Shown here: positions 1 through 6,744 of the stretch, one piece after another
Layout: each line of letters begins with the position of its first letter
Numbering within the stretch: position 1 is the first letter of the stretch
From: CAZELM01 sp964512995
GTDB lineage: Bacteria; CSSED10-310
Length of the DNA: 10,457 bases
NCBI GenBank assembly: GCA_964512995.1
Contig: CAZELM010000079.1
Location: 1-10,457 of the forward strand
Direction of reading: 5' to 3'
Program-made: the position numbers and the translations under genes
Notes under the pieces: model-generated
Told to the model about the DNA's origin: nothing
Database searches by the model: none
The model's input: the letters and a program-made list of their open reading frames with translations, nothing else

Positions 1-344
1 GTATTCCAGGACCGACGGGTCCAGCGGGTCCTCAGGGATTGGCAGGTGATCCAGGACCGACGGGTCCGGCAGGTCCTCAGGGATTGGCAGGTATTCCAGG
101 ACCGACGGGTCCAGCGGGTCCTCAGGGATTGGCAGGTATTCCAGGACCGACGGGTCCGGCAGGTCCTCAGGGATTGGCAGGTGATCCAGGACCGACGGGT
201 CCGGCAGGTCCTCAGGGATTGGCAGGTGATCCAGGCCCGACGGGTCCAGCGGGTCCTCAGGGATTGGCAGGTGATCCAGGCCCGACGGGTCCGGCAGGTC
301 CTCAGGGATTGGCAGGTATTCCAGGCCCGACGGGTCCGGCAGGT
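1..344 (+). repeat. 45-bp in-frame tandem repeat array encoding the collagen-like stalk
   Basis: Units begin near 45, 90, 135, 180, 225, 270 and 315, with one more unit cut by the window start. Each encodes GxPGPTGPAGPQGLA, with x = Ile or Asp. The units differ at only a few places: Ile/Asp, gga/ggc, and the paired synonymous choice cca-gcg or ccg-gca. The last unit diverges after GPA (to GPIGG). Near-identity even at synonymous positions points to recent expansion or gene conversion. The array continues upstream of the window. Confidence 0.95.
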
Positions 345-1463
345 CCCATCGGGGGTGCCAATAAGCAGATGATCTATAATAATGACGGTGAAGCTTCCGG
401 CGCTGATGTGTATTATGATAATTCCACTGGATTTTTAGGGATCGGGAATACACTCCCGGTCGTACCACTCCAGGTGAATGGTGAGATTCGAGTCGGTAAT
501 GGTCCCGATGGCAATGGCCGGTTTAATTACAACGGAACAGATGACATCCTGGAAATCGGCTCCGCCAGAAACGGCACCGTCGAAACCCAGATCGCATTTG
601 TAAATCAATCACCTGATGGCACATTGGCGGAGCGGGTCCGGATCGATGGTAATGGTAACATGGGTATCGGCACAACGAACCCCACGTCTGCCTTGCAGGT
701 GGTTGGATTGCAGGAGTTCGCAGGCAATAATGAAGCGATTGCTGCCGGATTGACAGATGGCGCGTTGTATCGAACCGGTGATGTGCTCAAAGTGGTCCAT
801 ATTTTGAACTGCCCGGTCAGTTGTAAGGAAATTCTGGACGCGGGTCAATCCATCGGTAATGGTGTTTATTGCATCGATCCGGATGGTCCTGGCGGCAACG
901 ATCCATTCGATGCTTATTGTGATATGACTACAGACGGTGGCGGATGGACCCTTCTGGCGACACTTCATACGACGAACACCACATCCGGCTGGCCCGGCTG
1001 GTCGACGGATTGGTGGAGCCATGATCATGGCACACCGACCGACATGAATGTTTCTTTCTCCAATCATGACACGCACAAATTCGCATCCTGGGCGGGACCC
1101 GACTTGATCCTGCGTGCGACCAACCCCGGCAATAGTGTCCGGAGATACCATTTTGGATTCAACGAGATCAACTGGGCGACCTGGTATGCCGGACGCTCCA
1201 TTTCCGGTGTGTCGATCGTCGGTCCGTTTGAGGATCAGGGCGTTCAGGTTTCTACCAGTCTGAGCCTGTCCAATCCGGTTGCGGCCCGGATCAATGGATA
1301 CTGGCACTCTGGATATTTTTATCTGGGTTCCGGTGTCAATCAGGGTGATGCGGATACCGAAGGATTGGGTGCCCGGTATCATGTGATGAGCAATGCAGCA
1401 CCGCAGTTTGGATGGGTCGGTGGAGAACGGGCCGATCGCCTCTGGCATCTGTGGCTTCGATGA
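1..1463 (+). CDS. Collagen-like stalk / GIGT-repeat / fibrinogen-like (GGGWT) surface fibre protein, 5'-truncated by window edge
   Basis: The reading frame is already open at base 3 and runs to TGA at 1461-1463, so the true start lies upstream; 486 residues are visible. The order is: (a) about 38 uninterrupted Gly-X-Y triplets (GIPGPTGPAGPQGLA and GDP variants) to about base 350, a collagen-like triple-helix stalk; (b) a segment with two LGIGNTLP.../MGIGTTNP... repeats (the second at bases 660-683), as seen in phage tail fibres and large bacterial surface proteins; (c) a Cys-containing domain from about base 810 with SCKEIL, YCDM and DGGGWT (GGGWT at 936-950), the signature of bacterial fibrinogen-related domains, ending in WLR. 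The likely role is an extracellular trimeric fibre whose C-terminal head binds a ligand such as a glycan. That role is inferred from the domains. The signal peptide and any anchor would be upstream. No phage structural neighbours are seen, so a host adhesin seems likelier than a phage fibre. Confidence 0.88.
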   Translation, partial: IPGPTGPAGPQGLAGDPGPTGPAGPQGLAGIPGPTGPAGPQGLAGIPGPTGPAGPQGLAGDPGPTGPAGPQGLAGDPGPTGPAGPQGLAGDPGPTGPAGPQGLAGIPGPTGPAGPIGGANKQMIYNNDGEASGADVYYDNSTGFLGIGNTLPVVPLQVNGEIRVGNGPDGNGRFNYNGTDDILEIGSARNGTVETQIAFVNQSPDGTLAERVRIDGNGNMGIGTTNPTSALQVVGLQEFAGNNEAIAAGLTDGALYRTGDVLKVVHILNCPVSCKEILDAGQSIGNGVYCIDPDGPGGNDPFDAYCDMTTDGGGWTLLATLHTTNTTSGWPGWSTDWWSHDHGTPTDMNVSFSNHDTHKFASWAGPDLILRATNPGNSVRRYHFGFNEINWATWYAGRSISGVSIVGPFEDQGVQVSTSLSLSNPVAARINGYWHSGYFYLGSGVNQGDADTEGLGARYHVMSNAAPQFGWVGGERADRLWHLWLR

Positions 1464-1477
1464 TGATCTCACCCCAG

Positions 1478-1505
1478 CCCCTCTCCATTTATGGAGAGGG
1501 GTTTT
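1478..1505 (+). terminator. Rho-independent terminator after the fibre gene
   Basis: A perfect 9-bp stem, CCCCTCTCC (1478-1486) and GGAGAGGGG (1493-1501), has a 6-nt loop and is followed by TTTT. It lies 15 bases after the stop codon. The same hairpin occurs in the dispersed repeats near 2491 and 7130, so this terminator may itself be a fragment of that repeat family. Confidence 0.75.
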
Positions 1506-1629
1506 AAACTGACTGAAATGATAACCTTCCCGTGATTCTCATCTTTTTTCGTCAACGAGGATGATCGATCTCGATCAATTCCACTCGCCTCATATCATTT
1601 GAGGGATATCCGTCACCCGGAGAACAGCT

Positions 1630-2046
1630 CTACAACTGACTCTCCGTGATTACAAAATCATGCTTCGGAGTGACGGCTTCGATGAGCTTGCCTAGTGTTT
1701 CGATCGTAGGAACGGATTTTCCTTGTTCATATCGGGCATAGCTGTTCAATGACTTCGCACCGAGCCGCTTTGTTACTGCTTCCAATGACAATCCAGATCG
1801 GTGCCGTAATCGCCGCAATAGAAACGCTCCCAACATACCATCATCATTCGCTCCCAGTTCGAAATATTCCCCTTTCCCACTGTGGATTTCGGCAATAAAT
1901 CCGTCTGTGTTGATGAGTGATTCAACCGCATCCTTCATCATGTCATAGGCTTCTCTTTTCGTATGTCCCTGAGTTGTAATGTCTAAAATGGGAATTTCTA
2001 TGGCATAGAAATTGTCAATTTTGAATACTCGTCCGCTGAATCTCAT
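1630..2046 (-). CDS. hicB: HicB-family antitoxin with C-terminal XRE-type helix-turn-helix
   Basis: This 138-residue protein has an N-terminal HicB-like fold (residues about 1-65: FYAIEIPILDITTQGHTKREAYDMM, shown here only as FYAIEIPILD then GHTKREA) and a C-terminal HTH of the XRE class (about 73-125: LRRLRHRSGLSLEAV ... SYARYEQGK). In this family the N-terminal domain binds and blocks the HicA RNase, and the HTH binds the operator to repress the operon. The start ATG at 2044-2046 overlaps the hicA stop in an ATGA junction and has a good ribosome site, GGAGAG (2055-2060), 8 bases upstream. Repression through the palindrome at 2232-2249 is inferred. The gene is convergent with the fibre gene. 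Confidence 0.88.
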   Translation of the reverse strand: MRFSGRVFKIDNFYAIEIPILDITTQGHTKREAYDMMKDAVESLINTDGFIAEIHSGKGEYFELGANDDGMLGAFLLRRLRHRSGLSLEAVTKRLGAKSLNSYARYEQGKSVPTIETLGKLIEAVTPKHDFVITESQL

Positions 2047-2222
2047 GGTTTATTCTCTCCAGCATCACGCAGAATTTTCTTTGCGGTATATTCATTTATT
2101 TCATGATGTCGAGGAACGGCAATTTCGCTGGCTCCATTTGTCCAGATATCGTGTTTGTTGCCATGCCGTGAAAATATCCACCCCATTTCTCTCAACTGCT
2201 GCTCCAATTCTCTCCTCTTCAT
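2043..2222 (-). CDS. hicA: HicA-family mRNA interferase toxin (59 aa)
   Basis: A short gene easily missed by length cut-offs: ATG at 2220-2222, TGA at 2043-2045, 59 residues, the usual HicA size. The protein begins MKRRELEQQLREMGW and continues with SRHGNKHDIW, AVPRHHEINEYTA and KKILRDAG. This is the HicA double-stranded-RNA-binding-like fold; His24 in GNKHDIW aligns with the catalytic His of the family (GSxH motif), and the P-R-H segment is also typical. It should cleave mRNA when not bound by HicB. The stop overlaps the hicB start by 4 bases, indicating translational coupling. No Shine-Dalgarno sequence precedes the ATG, and an in-frame stop (TAA) lies four codons upstream of it, so this start is the only ATG available. 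Confidence 0.9.
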   Translation of the reverse strand: MKRRELEQQLREMGWIFSRHGNKHDIWTNGASEIAVPRHHEINEYTAKKILRDAGENKP

Positions 2223-2229
2223 TATATGA

Positions 2230-2258
2230 ATTTACACAAATATGTGTAATCATGTCAA
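2230..2258 (-). promoter_or_regulatory. hicAB promoter with palindromic operator
   Basis: On the minus strand a consensus -35 TTGACA (2253-2258) is followed after 18 bases by TAAATT, a fair -10. The spacer contains the inverted repeat TTACACA-AATA-TGTGTAA (2232-2249; 7-bp perfect arms). Its position across the promoter fits autorepression by the HTH of HicB. The -10 lies only a few bases from the hicA ATG, so the transcript could be leaderless or nearly so. Confidence 0.6.
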
Positions 2259-2327
2259 GCAAACTTATCCGAAAACACGTTTCTAGAGCGTGTTGACACA
2301 TAATCACCTGTCCCTGTGAACATCGCA

Positions 2328-2370
2328 GTCATTGCGAACCGTTTCCGTCACAAACGTGGAACGATGGCTT
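2328..2370. repeat. Possible short intergenic palindromic repeat starting GTCATTGCGA
   Basis: GTCATTGCGA (2328-2337) resembles the left end of a widespread intergenic repeat class. It is followed by an imperfect inverted repeat CCGTTTCC / GGAACGATGG. Only one copy is visible here, so the assignment is weak. Confidence 0.25.
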
Positions 2371-2381
2371 TGGTATATTTT

Positions 2382-2500
2382 CCTCACCCCGCTGGCCACG
2401 TTTATGGATTAACCCATGCGGAGTTGCCCGGCGACCCTCTACCGGTCGTGGTGCTGGGAGAGGGTAAATGAGGATCCTGTTTATATGCCCTTCTCCATTC
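2382..2500. repeat. Dispersed hairpin repeat, copy A (interrupted)
   Basis: Starts CCTCACCCCG and aligns base for base, without gaps, with 7022-7140; by eye about three quarters of positions match. It contains a stem ACCCTCTACC (2434-2443) / GGGAGAGGGT (2456-2465) with one mismatch. Its right end (TTCTCCATTC, 2491-2500) is the left arm of a second hairpin whose right arm (AAATGGAGAGGGG) resumes only at 2634, after an inserted element. It fills most of the gap between hicA and the biotin carrier gene; no gene is seen in 2223-2680. Confidence 0.75.
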
Positions 2501-2633
2501 AGAAGCTGTCGATTTAATCGGATTTTCGGGTTTTTCTGTCTGAGATGGGTCTTGCAACTGATTGTATTTAAAGCACATCAAAAATCCAGAAACAGTGAAA
2601 AATGTCGATTTGGGGACTAAATCAACAGACTCT
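2501..2633. mobile_element. Putative 133-bp MITE-like insertion with 19-bp terminal inverted repeats
   Basis: The left end AGAAGCTGTCGATTTAATC (2501-2519) and the right end GACTAAATCAACAGACTCT (2615-2633) are inverted repeats matching at 15 of 19 positions. The segment sits exactly where the second hairpin of the dispersed repeat should close: its arms are at 2491-2500 and 2634-2646, while the arms are adjacent at 1478-1501. It has no coding capacity. No clear target-site duplication is seen. It could instead be a decayed insertion-sequence remnant. Confidence 0.5.
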
Positions 2634-2680
2634 AAATGGAGAGGGGTTTTGAGAGTAAATGAGGATCCTGCATAAGTGAT

Positions 2681-3157
2681 TTATTCGATAATCGCGAGTA
2701 CCTGCCGCATCTCGACGGAATCGCCTACCTTGATATTGATCTGACGGATGGTGCCCGATTGGGGAGCCTGCAGTTCGTTCTGCATTTTCATCGCTTCCAG
2801 TATCAGCACGACTTCATCTTTAGCCACGATATCGCCTTCCTTTTTGAGAATCTTGATGATCAGTCCCGGCATGATCGCGGTGATCGCGCCGGCTGCGTCT
2901 GCCGCAGATTTCGACGCGGCTTTGCGTTTGGTGACCTGCCGTTTCTCTTCCAATCCGACCGCTTCATACCCATAACTGATGCCATCGATCGTCGCGGTTT
3001 TTCCGGATATTGTCGCGGAGTGGGGATTTCCGGAAATATGCACGGTTCCCCCATCGATTCGGTAAGGAAACTCCTGTCCGTTGACCACAATCAGATCCCC
3101 TTTCCGTTCGATCTCATAGGGGACATTTTCGAGCATGATTTTGAATTTGGAGATCAT
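2681..3157 (-). CDS. Biotin carboxyl carrier subunit (transcarboxylase 1.3S / BCCP-like)
   Basis: A 158-residue protein with a C-terminal biotinyl domain (about 92-158) carrying the biotinylation motif EAMKM at residues 121-125, with Lys124 as the expected biotin site. Residues 1-75 form a poorly conserved N-terminal region of the kind fused to carriers of decarboxylases and transcarboxylases. An Ala/Lys-rich hinge lies at about 76-93. The carrier would swing carboxybiotin between the two carboxyltransferases encoded upstream. The start ATG (3155-3157) overlaps the upstream gene's stop by 4 bases and has GGAGG (3164-3168) at 6 bases, so the two genes are translationally coupled. It is the last gene of the operon. 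No strong terminator is seen downstream on this strand. Confidence 0.88.
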   Translation of the reverse strand: MISKFKIMLENVPYEIERKGDLIVVNGQEFPYRIDGGTVHISGNPHSATISGKTATIDGISYGYEAVGLEEKRQVTKRKAASKSAADAAGAITAIMPGLIIKILKKEGDIVAKDEVVLILEAMKMQNELQAPQSGTIRQINIKVGDSVEMRQVLAIIE

Positions 3158-4653
3158 CGAACACCTCCACGGAGGAAACAGGGTCGTCCGGCCAGTTTCC
3201 AGGAATTGAGCCGATTGGGAGGACCGCCGACCGCTTTGGACACCGTCTCTTTGGTCTCTTTCTGCTGGATCAGCATCGCGGCAATCGCTGCCGCGATTTC
3301 TTCTTTCCCGCCCAAACCCTTGGCTCTGCGTTCCAGAAACGGCCGCGCAACCTGAGGGAACAGGGCATAGGAGAGGATATCTTCATCGCAACGGGCCAGG
3401 TCACCGATCTCCTCTTTGGCATGATCCCACCCCGGGCACAGCATATCCGCCGGCCGGCATGTGATCGGCTGATCGTCACCGATCGCTTTTTTCTGAAGAG
3501 CCGGATCGATGGGAGCGGGTGATTTTCCATAATACCCGCGGATATACTGGCGCGTCTCCTCGGAGATCATCTTGTATCGTTCGCCCATGATCACGTTGAG
3601 CGTCGCCTGAACACCGACAATCTGGCTGGACGGCGTGACCAGCGGAGGATATCCGAGGTCCTTTCTCACCCGGGGAATCTCATCCAGAACATCATAGTAT
3701 TTATCCATCGCGCCCTGCTGCCGTAACTGGCTGACGAGATTGGAGAGCATGCCGCCCGGCACCTGAAACTGGAGCACATTGACGTCCACTGCACTGATCC
3801 CGGCTTCAAATGTCTGATATTTTTTCCGTATCTCACTGACCTGTCGCGAGATGTCCGCCAGAAGACTGATGTTCAATCCGGTATCCCGTTCCGTATCTTT
3901 CAGAATGGCGACCAGTGTCTCGGTGGGGGGCTGCGATGTCGACAAAGCCAGAGAGGAGATGGCGGTATCCACCACATCGATACCGGCTTCGACCGCCTTC
4001 AAAAGACTGGCCGTACCCATCCCGCTGGTGTAATGCGTGTGAAGCTGAATCGGGAGCGAGAGATCCCGTTTCAGTGCCGACACCAGTTCATAGGCGGCAT
4101 AGGGAGTGATCAATCCGGCCATATCTTTGATGCAGATCGAATCCGCTCCGAGATCAGCCAGTTCCCGGCCCATCCTGACAAATGCATCGATGCTGTGAAC
4201 GGGACTGATCGTATAACTGATCGTCGCCTGAACATGACCTCCCGCCCGTTTGACCGCCTGCATGGCGAATGACATGTTCCGGATGTCATTGAGGGCATCG
4301 AAAATGCGGAATACATCGATCCCGTTTCGTTTGGCGCAAATGATGAATTTTTCGACGATATCGTCGGGATAATGTTTATAACCAACGACATTCTGTCCTC
4401 TGAGGAGCATCTGGAAGCGGGTGTTCGGCATTACTTTCCTCAGTGTCCGGAGCCGGTCCCATGGATCTTCACCCAGGAATCGCATGGCACTGTCGAAGGT
4501 TGCGCCCCCCCACATCTCCACGGACCAGTAACCGATTTTATCCAGTGTAGCCGCCACCTGAAGCATGTCTTCCGTGCGCATCCGTGTGGCCAGAAGCGAT
4601 TGATGCGCATCCCGTAATACTGTTTCGCAAATCTGAACCGGTTTTTTGCTCAT
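3154..4653 (-). CDS. Pyruvate/oxaloacetate carboxyltransferase subunit (transcarboxylase 5S / OadA / PycB-like)
   Basis: This 499-residue protein has an HMGL-like TIM barrel with the metal-site pattern of the pyruvate-carboxyltransferase family: Asp15 in TVLRDAHQSL, Lys176 in CIKDMAG (the lysine carbamylated in relatives) and His205/His207 in LHTHYTSG. QMLLRGQN (81-88) and FRIFDALND (115-123) are also typical. The C-terminal region ends in SWKLAGRP. It lacks the fused biotin domain of long OadA proteins; the carrier is a separate downstream gene. The expected reaction is carboxyl transfer between carboxybiotin and pyruvate/oxaloacetate. The ribosome site GAGGAT (4657-4662) overlaps the stop of the upstream cupin gene, with a 7-base gap between the two coding regions. 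OadA, PycB and 5S cannot be told apart from motifs alone; the operon context favours 5S. Confidence 0.9.
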   Translation of the reverse strand: MSKKPVQICETVLRDAHQSLLATRMRTEDMLQVAATLDKIGYWSVEMWGGATFDSAMRFLGEDPWDRLRTLRKVMPNTRFQMLLRGQNVVGYKHYPDDIVEKFIICAKRNGIDVFRIFDALNDIRNMSFAMQAVKRAGGHVQATISYTISPVHSIDAFVRMGRELADLGADSICIKDMAGLITPYAAYELVSALKRDLSLPIQLHTHYTSGMGTASLLKAVEAGIDVVDTAISSLALSTSQPPTETLVAILKDTERDTGLNISLLADISRQVSEIRKKYQTFEAGISAVDVNVLQFQVPGGMLSNLVSQLRQQGAMDKYYDVLDEIPRVRKDLGYPPLVTPSSQIVGVQATLNVIMGERYKMISEETRQYIRGYYGKSPAPIDPALQKKAIGDDQPITCRPADMLCPGWDHAKEEIGDLARCDEDILSYALFPQVARPFLERRAKGLGGKEEIAAAIAAMLIQQKETKETVSKAVGGPPNRLNSWKLAGRPCFLRGGVR

Positions 4654-4660
4654 AACATCC

Positions 4661-4993
4661 TCATTCCTGGGTAAGGGGTATACCGAACATCTCCTTCGGC
4701 TTGACCATCAGAACCAGAGCGCCTTCATCTGAACCCGGACTGTGGGTGGTATAGGCACGCAACACAACAGAATCATGTTTCTTCAGAACGATATCCGGTT
4801 CATTTTTAAACCGGATCCGGATTTCGCCGTCCAGCACCAGATACAATTCGTCTTTGGTATGCTTGTGGAACGGATAATCCCCTTTAAAATGCATGACGTA
4901 CACCGCATGATCATTGACTTGACCCAATTCCACATGGGTATATGGTTTCGTCAGGATCGCTGCAACTTCATCCATACTGATTTTTCCGTGCAT
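4661..4993 (-). CDS. Small single-domain cupin protein
   Basis: This 110-residue protein consists mostly of one cupin beta-barrel. Motif 1 is visible as G38...H43-x-H45...E49...G56 (GDYPFHKHTKDELYLVLDG), and a motif-2 histidine is His84 in TTHSPGS. These are the usual metal ligands. The specific substrate cannot be read from the sequence. It sits inside the carboxyltransferase operon, 15 bases after the upstream gene and 7 bases before the next, with an AAGGGA ribosome site before its ATG, so it is certainly co-transcribed. It might bind a metabolite or metal linked to the pathway, or act as an enzyme such as an isomerase or epimerase. None of these is shown. Residues 1-30 precede the barrel strands. 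Confidence 0.82.
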   Translation of the reverse strand: MHGKISMDEVAAILTKPYTHVELGQVNDHAVYVMHFKGDYPFHKHTKDELYLVLDGEIRIRFKNEPDIVLKKHDSVVLRAYTTHSPGSDEGALVLMVKPKEMFGIPLTQE

Positions 4994-5008
4994 GACTGTC
5001 CCTTTCGA

Positions 5009-6559
5009 TTACAGAGGAATGTTTCCATGTTTCTTGGGTGGATTGGTCGCCCGTTTGTTCTGAAGCATTTTCAGGCTGTCGATGATCCGGGACCGGGTTT
5101 CGGACGGTTCGATCACGTCATCGATGTAGCCCCGTGCGGCGGCACAATAGGGATTGGCAAATTTGTCTTTGTACATCTGGATCAGTTCCGCTCGTTTCGC
5201 TGCCGGGTCCGGCGATTCGGCGATTTCCTTTTTGAAGATGATGCTGACCGCGCCATCCGGACCCATCACCGCGATCTCCGCGGTCGGCCAGGCAAAATTG
5301 GCGTCGCTGCGGATATGTTTACTGTTGAGCACGCAATAAGCTCCACCATATGCTTTCCGGGTGATCACCGTGATCTTGGGTACTGTCGCTTCACATAAAG
5401 CATAGAGGAGCTTGGCACCATGGACAATGATCCCGTTGTGTTCCTGGTTGACGCCCGGCAGGAATCCCGGAACATCCTCCAGAACGATGAGCGGAATATT
5501 GAACGCATCGCAAAAACGTACAAATCGAGCTCCTTTGATCGAGCATTTTATATCGAGCACTCCCGCGAGCACGGCCGGTTGATTCGCCAGAATCCCGACA
5601 CTGGCACCACCGATCCGGGCGAATCCCACGATGATATTCTGTGCGTAATGCTCATGGATCTCAAAAAATTCACCATTGTCCACGATGAGTTGGATGACTT
5701 CTTTCATGTCATAGGGCCGGGACGGATCATCGGGAATGATTTCGTTGAGCCGCTCTTCCTTCCGGTATGGATCATCGCCGGTATCGACAAAGGGCGGATC
5801 TTCCATATTGTTGGATGGCATGTACCCGATCAAAGTCCGGATCATCTGGAGCGCTTCGGTTCCGTCATCCGCAGTCAGATGGCAGACACCACTCCGGGAA
5901 CTGTGCGTATCGGCTCCCCCAAGTTCTTCGAAGGAGACATCTTCATGCGTAACGGCTTTGATTACATCCGGTCCGGTGATGAACATGTGGCTGTTTTTTC
6001 GGACCATGACGATGAAATCAGTGAGAGCCGGGCTGTAGACCGCACCACCCGCACAAGGCCCCATGATAGCGCTGATCTGAGGAACGACACCCGACGCGAG
6101 TGTATTGCGCAGGAAAATGTCGGCATACGCTCCGAGACTGACCACGCCTTCCTGAATCCGTGCGCCTCCTGAGTCATTGATGCCGATGACCGGTGCGCCA
6201 TTCTGAACGGCCATGTCCATGATCTTGCAGATTTTCTCCGCATGAACTTCACCGAGACTCCCGCCGAAAACAGTGAAATCCTGGCTGAATACATAGACCA
6301 GTCGGCCGTCGATCGTTCCATAACCGGTGATCACGCTGTCGGATAAAACCTGTTTGTTGGCCATGTTGAAATCCGTTGTCCGATGCGTGACAAACATATC
6401 GATTTCACGGAATGATCCTTTATCGAGAAGTATCTGGATCCGCTCCCGAGCGGTCATTTTGCCTTTCGCATGTTGCGCGTCGATCTTGTCCTGACCGCCG
6501 CCCAGCAGCGCTTTGGCTTTCAATTTTCGCAATTGCTCGATCCTGGGATTCGTTGCCAT
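5009..6559 (-). CDS. Acyl-CoA carboxylase carboxyltransferase subunit (PccB / MmdA / transcarboxylase 12S-like)
   Basis: A crotonase-fold carboxyltransferase of 516 residues, the usual length for PccB, methylmalonyl-CoA decarboxylase alpha and 12S. Family signatures include MTARERIQILLDKGSF near the N-terminus, NDSGGARIQEG (about 128-138), GPCAGG (about 167-172), VPGFLPG, KAYGGAYCV and the C-terminal NPPKKHGNIPL. The frame is open upstream to 6646, but ATG at 6557-6559 is chosen because CAGGAGG (6564-6570) lies 4 bases before it and MATNPRIEQLRKLKAKA is a typical start. It should move CO2 between carboxybiotin and propionyl-CoA/methylmalonyl-CoA (acetyl-CoA is possible). First gene of the operon; no biotin carboxylase gene is in the cluster. 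Confidence 0.9.
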   Translation of the reverse strand: MATNPRIEQLRKLKAKALLGGGQDKIDAQHAKGKMTARERIQILLDKGSFREIDMFVTHRTTDFNMANKQVLSDSVITGYGTIDGRLVYVFSQDFTVFGGSLGEVHAEKICKIMDMAVQNGAPVIGINDSGGARIQEGVVSLGAYADIFLRNTLASGVVPQISAIMGPCAGGAVYSPALTDFIVMVRKNSHMFITGPDVIKAVTHEDVSFEELGGADTHSSRSGVCHLTADDGTEALQMIRTLIGYMPSNNMEDPPFVDTGDDPYRKEERLNEIIPDDPSRPYDMKEVIQLIVDNGEFFEIHEHYAQNIIVGFARIGGASVGILANQPAVLAGVLDIKCSIKGARFVRFCDAFNIPLIVLEDVPGFLPGVNQEHNGIIVHGAKLLYALCEATVPKITVITRKAYGGAYCVLNSKHIRSDANFAWPTAEIAVMGPDGAVSIIFKKEIAESPDPAAKRAELIQMYKDKFANPYCAAARGYIDDVIEPSETRSRIIDSLKMLQNKRATNPPKKHGNIPL

Positions 6560-6659
6560 TGATCCTCCTGATTGTATTTTACGATCGCATTCCCTGAGCA
6601 TTAATCTCCGGTTACGACCGAAAAAGCGGTATAAAAAAACATTCATGTTGGTTATCGCA

Positions 6660-6680
6660 GAAGGACGATCGGTGTCCTTC
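6660..6680 (-). promoter_or_regulatory. Inverted repeat at the 5' end of the operon leader
   Basis: GAAGGAC (6660-6666) and GTCCTTC (6674-6680) are perfect 7-bp arms around a 7-base loop, lying just downstream of the predicted transcription start. It could be a repressor operator or an mRNA-stabilising 5' hairpin; the sequence does not decide between them. Confidence 0.4.
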
Positions 6681-6691
6681 CGAAAACACAG

Positions 6692-6720
6692 GTTATAGCA
6701 TTATCGGATAAGGGATTCAA
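6692..6720 (-). promoter_or_regulatory. Putative promoter of the carboxyltransferase operon
   Basis: On the minus strand TTGAAT (6715-6720), a 17-base spacer and TATAAC (6692-6697) give a sigma-70-like pair (4/6 and 5/6 to consensus). The expected start near 6685 would leave a leader of about 125 bases before the ATG at 6559. Confidence 0.5.
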
Positions 6721-6744
6721 AGAAAAAGGGCGGGGTGAGAGATG

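Noticed and set aside
46..372. 108-codon open frame within the collagen repeats in another frame
   Set aside because: Shadow of the 45-bp repeat; the Gly-X-Y frame continues into conserved domains, while this one stops soon after the repeats.
609..1472. 287-codon minus-strand open frame antisense to the fibre gene
   Set aside because: No recognisable family features; it covers clear GGGWT-domain coding sequence on the other strand.
2221..2226. Perfect TATAAT on the minus strand as the hicA -10
   Set aside because: It overlaps the hicA start codon, so it cannot drive full-length hicA from the usual distance; TAAATT upstream pairs with TTGACA instead.
2101..2307. 68-codon minus-strand open frame overlapping hicA
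   Set aside because: Different frame from the HicA reading, which has the correct family motifs, length and overlap with hicB.
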